A stretch of DNA of 7,298 nucleotides from contig JADHTP010000157.1 in assembly GCA_016784945.1 (NCBI GenBank), positions 1 through 7,298 on the forward strand, read 5' to 3'. Of the stretch, positions 5,533 through 7,298 are shown in pieces. The first letter of the stretch is position 1; every line of letters starts with the position of its first letter. This DNA comes from Deltaproteobacteria bacterium (GTDB lineage Bacteria; Myxococcota_A; UBA9042; DTJE01). The notes beneath the pieces were generated by a model. It made no database searches. It had not been told where the DNA came from and saw only the letters and a program-made list of their open reading frames with translations. The position numbers and the translations under genes are program-made.

Positions 5533-6057
5533 CTACAGGCAGTAGACCTCGGGGGAGCAGTAATAGTCGCCGCCCACGGCCTGGGTGCAGCACCCGGTCA
5601 GGCACTCGGGGTTGCTGGCGCACGCGTCGGCGCAGTAGTAGGCCACGCCCGACGGGTCCGCCACGTCGTCATCCCACAGACAGGTTTCCGCCGCGCCACA
5701 TGCGTAGTTTGCCTGTCCGCAGTCGCCGCCCATGCGCCGGACTTCCTTCAGACCGGTGTAATAGGTGCCGGGCATGCAGACCCACCGGGTCATCTGGCGA
5801 TTGTCCCAGGTGGTTCCCTGGTCCAGCAGCGGCACGCAACGATGGTCGGCTGTGCAGTGAATGGGGTTGTAGCACGGGTTGGCGCAATAGAGCTGGCTCG
5901 ACGGACCCGTGACGCAATATTCCTTGGCCTGCCAGTTGGCGTTGTCGTTGCACTCGCTGCAACTGGACACCGGCCTGGAACCCCCCGAGCATCCGCCCAG
6001 GGCCGTGAGCGCCAGAACCAGGACGGCCAGGGCCAGGACGATCCTTCCTGCTTTCAT
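5533..6057 (-). CDS. Cysteine-rich lipoprotein with internal duplication
   Basis: This 174-aa protein starts at ATG 6057, with GAGAGGA upstream. A longer in-frame start at 6099 would place 14 polar residues ahead of the signal and is rejected. Lys2 and Arg5, a long hydrophobic stretch and LGGC at 20-23 make a lipoprotein signal with Cys23 lipidated and Ser24 at +2. The mature part has 18 further Cys, an even number that would allow nine disulfides. Two halves share a spacing: C48, YC58-A-N-P-C62, C68, C74 and WVC94-M-P match C126, YYC142-A-D-A-C146, C152, C156/C157 and YYC167-S-P. This suggests duplication of a small disulfide-bonded domain, probably exposed in the periplasm or on the surface. 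Cys-rich lipoproteins of this kind are common in Myxococcota and usually uncharacterised. The gene lies 38 nt after the coiled-coil gene. Confidence 0.82.
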   Translation of the reverse strand: MKAGRIVLALAVLVLALTALGGCSGGSRPVSSCSECNDNANWQAKEYCVTGPSSQLYCANPCYNPIHCTADHRCVPLLDQGTTWDNRQMTRWVCMPGTYYTGLKEVRRMGGDCGQANYACGAAETCLWDDDVADPSGVAYYCADACASNPECLTGCCTQAVGGDYYCSPEVYCL

Positions 6058-6095
6058 GTCCAATCCTCTCGTAGGGGAAATCGGAATACCGCCGG

Positions 6096-6941
6096 TCAAC
6101 GGACCTTCAGCTGTTTCTTCCTCTTTTTCTTCTTTTTGGGCAACGGCGCCTTTCTCATCTTCAGGCGTTTGAACCTCTTCAGCTTCTTGCCCAGCTGTTC
6201 CAGGTCCATCTTCAGCCCGTCATAGTCCGAGTGCATCTTCTCGAGCGCCTTCAGTTCGCCGACCAGCGGATGGGACGCGCAGTTCCTTTCCATCCGGTCC
6301 CGGAGCCTGGCCAGTTGAATCCGCTTCGACTTGGCCTGCTTCATCAGTTTCCAGTACTGACTGGTGAGGGTGTCGACCCCGGCCTGCAGCGTGTTGATTT
6401 GCTTCTGGAGCCTGTTCCATTCGCTGAACAGGGAAGCGCACTCGTCGATGGTGGACTGGGCCGTCTGGCCGGCTACCAGGTTGTCGCAGCGCAGGCGATT
6501 GTAGCGGGTTTCGATGCGATCCACCTGCTTCTCCAGGCGCCCGGCCTCCTGGGTTCGTTTCCGGATGCCCTGCATGACGCTCTGCATCTTGGATGACAGC
6601 GGGGCCAGCTTCGCCTTCAGAATATTGACCTTCTTTTCGATAGCGGCGCAGCGGTTGCATGCCTTCTCAAGCTTGATCCCGGTGCGCTTGAGATCCTGCT
6701 CCATGGCGGCCTTGGACTTCATCTTGCCGGACCGGTATTTTTCGAGTTCCCGCTTCTTCTGCGCCAGTTCCTGGATCTGCTGATCCAGGTCCATCAGCAT
6801 CCGGTCGGTCTTCATGACCTGGTCCGACAGGGTTGCCGCCTTCTTTCGGAGATCCTGGCAACGGTTGTTGGGCTGGCTCCGGGCCGGGACGGTCTGTATC
6901 AGGGCCAGCAGTGCCACTGTGGTTCCGATGAACAGACGCAT
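6096..6941 (-). CDS. Secreted coiled-coil protein with poly-Lys C terminus
   Basis: This 281-aa protein has GGGAGGA 5 nt before the ATG. Residues 1-22 are a Sec signal peptide (MRLFIGTTVALLALIQTVPARS). The mature part is almost entirely helical, with long stretches rich in Lys, Glu, Gln and Leu in heptad-like arrays, consistent with coiled coils between about 30 and 250. There are six Cys in the mature protein (C28, C95, C98 and three further along), which could staple helices or subunits through disulfides. The C terminus is extremely basic: PLPKKKKKRKKQLKVR. A periplasmic or secreted structural protein that binds an anionic partner such as peptidoglycan-linked polymer, lipopolysaccharide or nucleic acid is an inference. 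It is the first gene of the leftward envelope cluster and has a TTGACA box upstream. No named family is recognised, and coiled coils make similarity searches prone to false matches. Confidence 0.8.
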   Translation of the reverse strand: MRLFIGTTVALLALIQTVPARSQPNNRCQDLRKKAATLSDQVMKTDRMLMDLDQQIQELAQKKRELEKYRSGKMKSKAAMEQDLKRTGIKLEKACNRCAAIEKKVNILKAKLAPLSSKMQSVMQGIRKRTQEAGRLEKQVDRIETRYNRLRCDNLVAGQTAQSTIDECASLFSEWNRLQKQINTLQAGVDTLTSQYWKLMKQAKSKRIQLARLRDRMERNCASHPLVGELKALEKMHSDYDGLKMDLEQLGKKLKRFKRLKMRKAPLPKKKKKRKKQLKVR

Positions 6942-6967
6942 GCACGTCCTCCCGGGATGACCGGTCG

Positions 6968-6996
6968 ATGTTCTCAGGCTGACATCGGGCTGTCAA
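6968..6996 (-). promoter_or_regulatory. Possible promoter of the coiled-coil/lipoprotein cluster
   Basis: TTGACA (6991-6996, minus strand), a 17-nt spacer ending in TGA and a weak -10 GAACAT (6968-6973). The TGn may provide an extended -10. The leader to the ATG at 6941 is about 20 nt. The -10 matches the consensus at only three positions, so the call rests on the perfect -35, exact spacing and location. Confidence 0.4.
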
Positions 6997-7018
6997 GAGA
7001 AGCCGCCCAACCTCCCAT

Positions 7019-7086
7019 GGCAAACGCATCAAAATGTTGAAACAGAAGCTACGCAGGACCACGACCACGAATTAGATGCGTTTGCC
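7019..7086. mobile_element. Short copy of the inverted-repeat element
   Basis: GGCAAACGCATC (7019-7030) and its perfect reverse complement (7075-7086) bound 68 bp. The first 37 bp and the last part, with two CCACGA hexamers and the AATTAGATG junction, match the long copy at 1172-1341, so this is the same element with a larger internal deletion. A small frame, MLKQKLRRTTTTN then stop, runs inside it (7034-7075). The long copy contains the same frame with 32 extra codons, so the net 96-bp difference keeps the frame. CCCAACC occurs on both sides but does not abut the left end, so target duplication is unproven. The element sits in a divergent intergenic region, 22 nt upstream of a TTGACA, in the same orientation as the long copy. 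Confidence 0.65.
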
Positions 7087-7210
7087 CTGCCCAACCCCCG
7101 CGGGCGGTGGACGTTTGCCCTGACCCGTCGGAGGTACGCAGGGGGCCGTGTGCGAAACGCATGGCGTGCGATTGTAAACACCGTGCAGAGTGCAGAATCG
7201 TGTTTTTTAA

Positions 7211-7239
7211 TGGACCATCCACTGTTGTGGTGATATAAA
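7211..7239 (+). promoter_or_regulatory. Promoter of the rightward gene at the right edge
   Basis: TGGACC (7211-7216), a 17-nt spacer and TATAAA (7234-7239) preceded by TGA, an extended -10. Transcription would start near 7246, giving a leader of about 36 nt up to the ATG at 7282. Between 7123 and 7210 I see no gene or other clear feature. Confidence 0.5.
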
Positions 7240-7281
7240 ACCAAGCCAATCAGATCGAACCTCGCCAAGAGGAGGTGCCCG

Positions 7282-7298
7282 ATGAGGAAGTGCCTGAC
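7282..7298 (+). CDS. Start of a rightward gene (5' end only)
   Basis: ATG AGG AAG TGC CTG AC at the right edge follows a strong GAGGAGGTG (7269-7277) at good spacing and a promoter-like sequence. Only five full codons (MRKCL) are visible. The basic start would fit a signal peptide, but the product cannot be judged. Confidence 0.6.

Noticed and set aside
1..7298. CRISPR array, tRNA, rRNA or integrase
   Set aside because: No regularly spaced repeats, no tRNA-like cloverleaf sequence and no recombinase or transposase frame were seen on either strand.

Overview
The window looks like a chromosomal piece of a GC-rich, Gram-negative, diderm bacterium. Two predicted lipoproteins (both with a Gly-Gly-Cys lipobox and Ser at +2), an N-terminally anchored protein, a secreted coiled-coil protein and a short frame with a tail resembling the MYXO-CTERM sorting signal (Gly-rich, Cys, one hydrophobic helix, Arg cluster) all point toward Myxococcota or a related, former 'deltaproteobacterial' lineage. 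No rRNA, tRNA or housekeeping marker is present, so this placement is an inference.

Layout. Positions 1-1152 hold two leftward genes, each with its own TTGACA promoter: a lipoprotein built of Asp-rich, calcium-loop-like repeats that runs off the left edge, and a 156-aa stand-alone cyclic-nucleotide-binding-like domain protein. Positions 1153-1476 are a divergent intergenic region. It carries the long copy of a small element with perfect 15-bp terminal inverted repeats, and a hairpin just before the ribosome binding site of the next gene. Positions 1477-4494 (rightward) encode the main protein of the window: a 1005-aa fusion of a DUF2723/TMEM260-type GT-C membrane glycosyltransferase domain, a TPR-like linker and a complete-looking ApbE (FAD:protein FMN transferase) domain.

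Positions 4473-6996 are an all-leftward stretch of envelope genes. In the direction of transcription these are a secreted coiled-coil protein with a poly-Lys tail, a Cys-rich lipoprotein, a very small signal-peptide ORF, a short frame with a MYXO-CTERM-like tail but no standard start codon, and an N-terminally anchored protein with a Pro/Ala-rich linker. The last gene overlaps the 3' end of the fusion gene by 22 bp, tail to tail. Positions 6997-7281 are a second divergent intergenic region with the short (68-bp) copy of the same inverted-repeat element. A rightward gene starts at 7282 and runs off the right edge.

The points most worth attention are the glycosyltransferase-TPR-flavinyltransferase fusion; the two copies of a palindromic-ended element placed at nearly the same distance (about 20 bp) upstream of two TTGACA boxes; the residual ORF in the long copy, whose start resembles the four-helix-bundle (23S rRNA intervening-sequence, S23) proteins; and the possibly broken MYXO-CTERM-type gene between 5039 and 5496. 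No operon links the fusion gene to its neighbours, so no pathway can be read from the context beyond a general cell-envelope theme.
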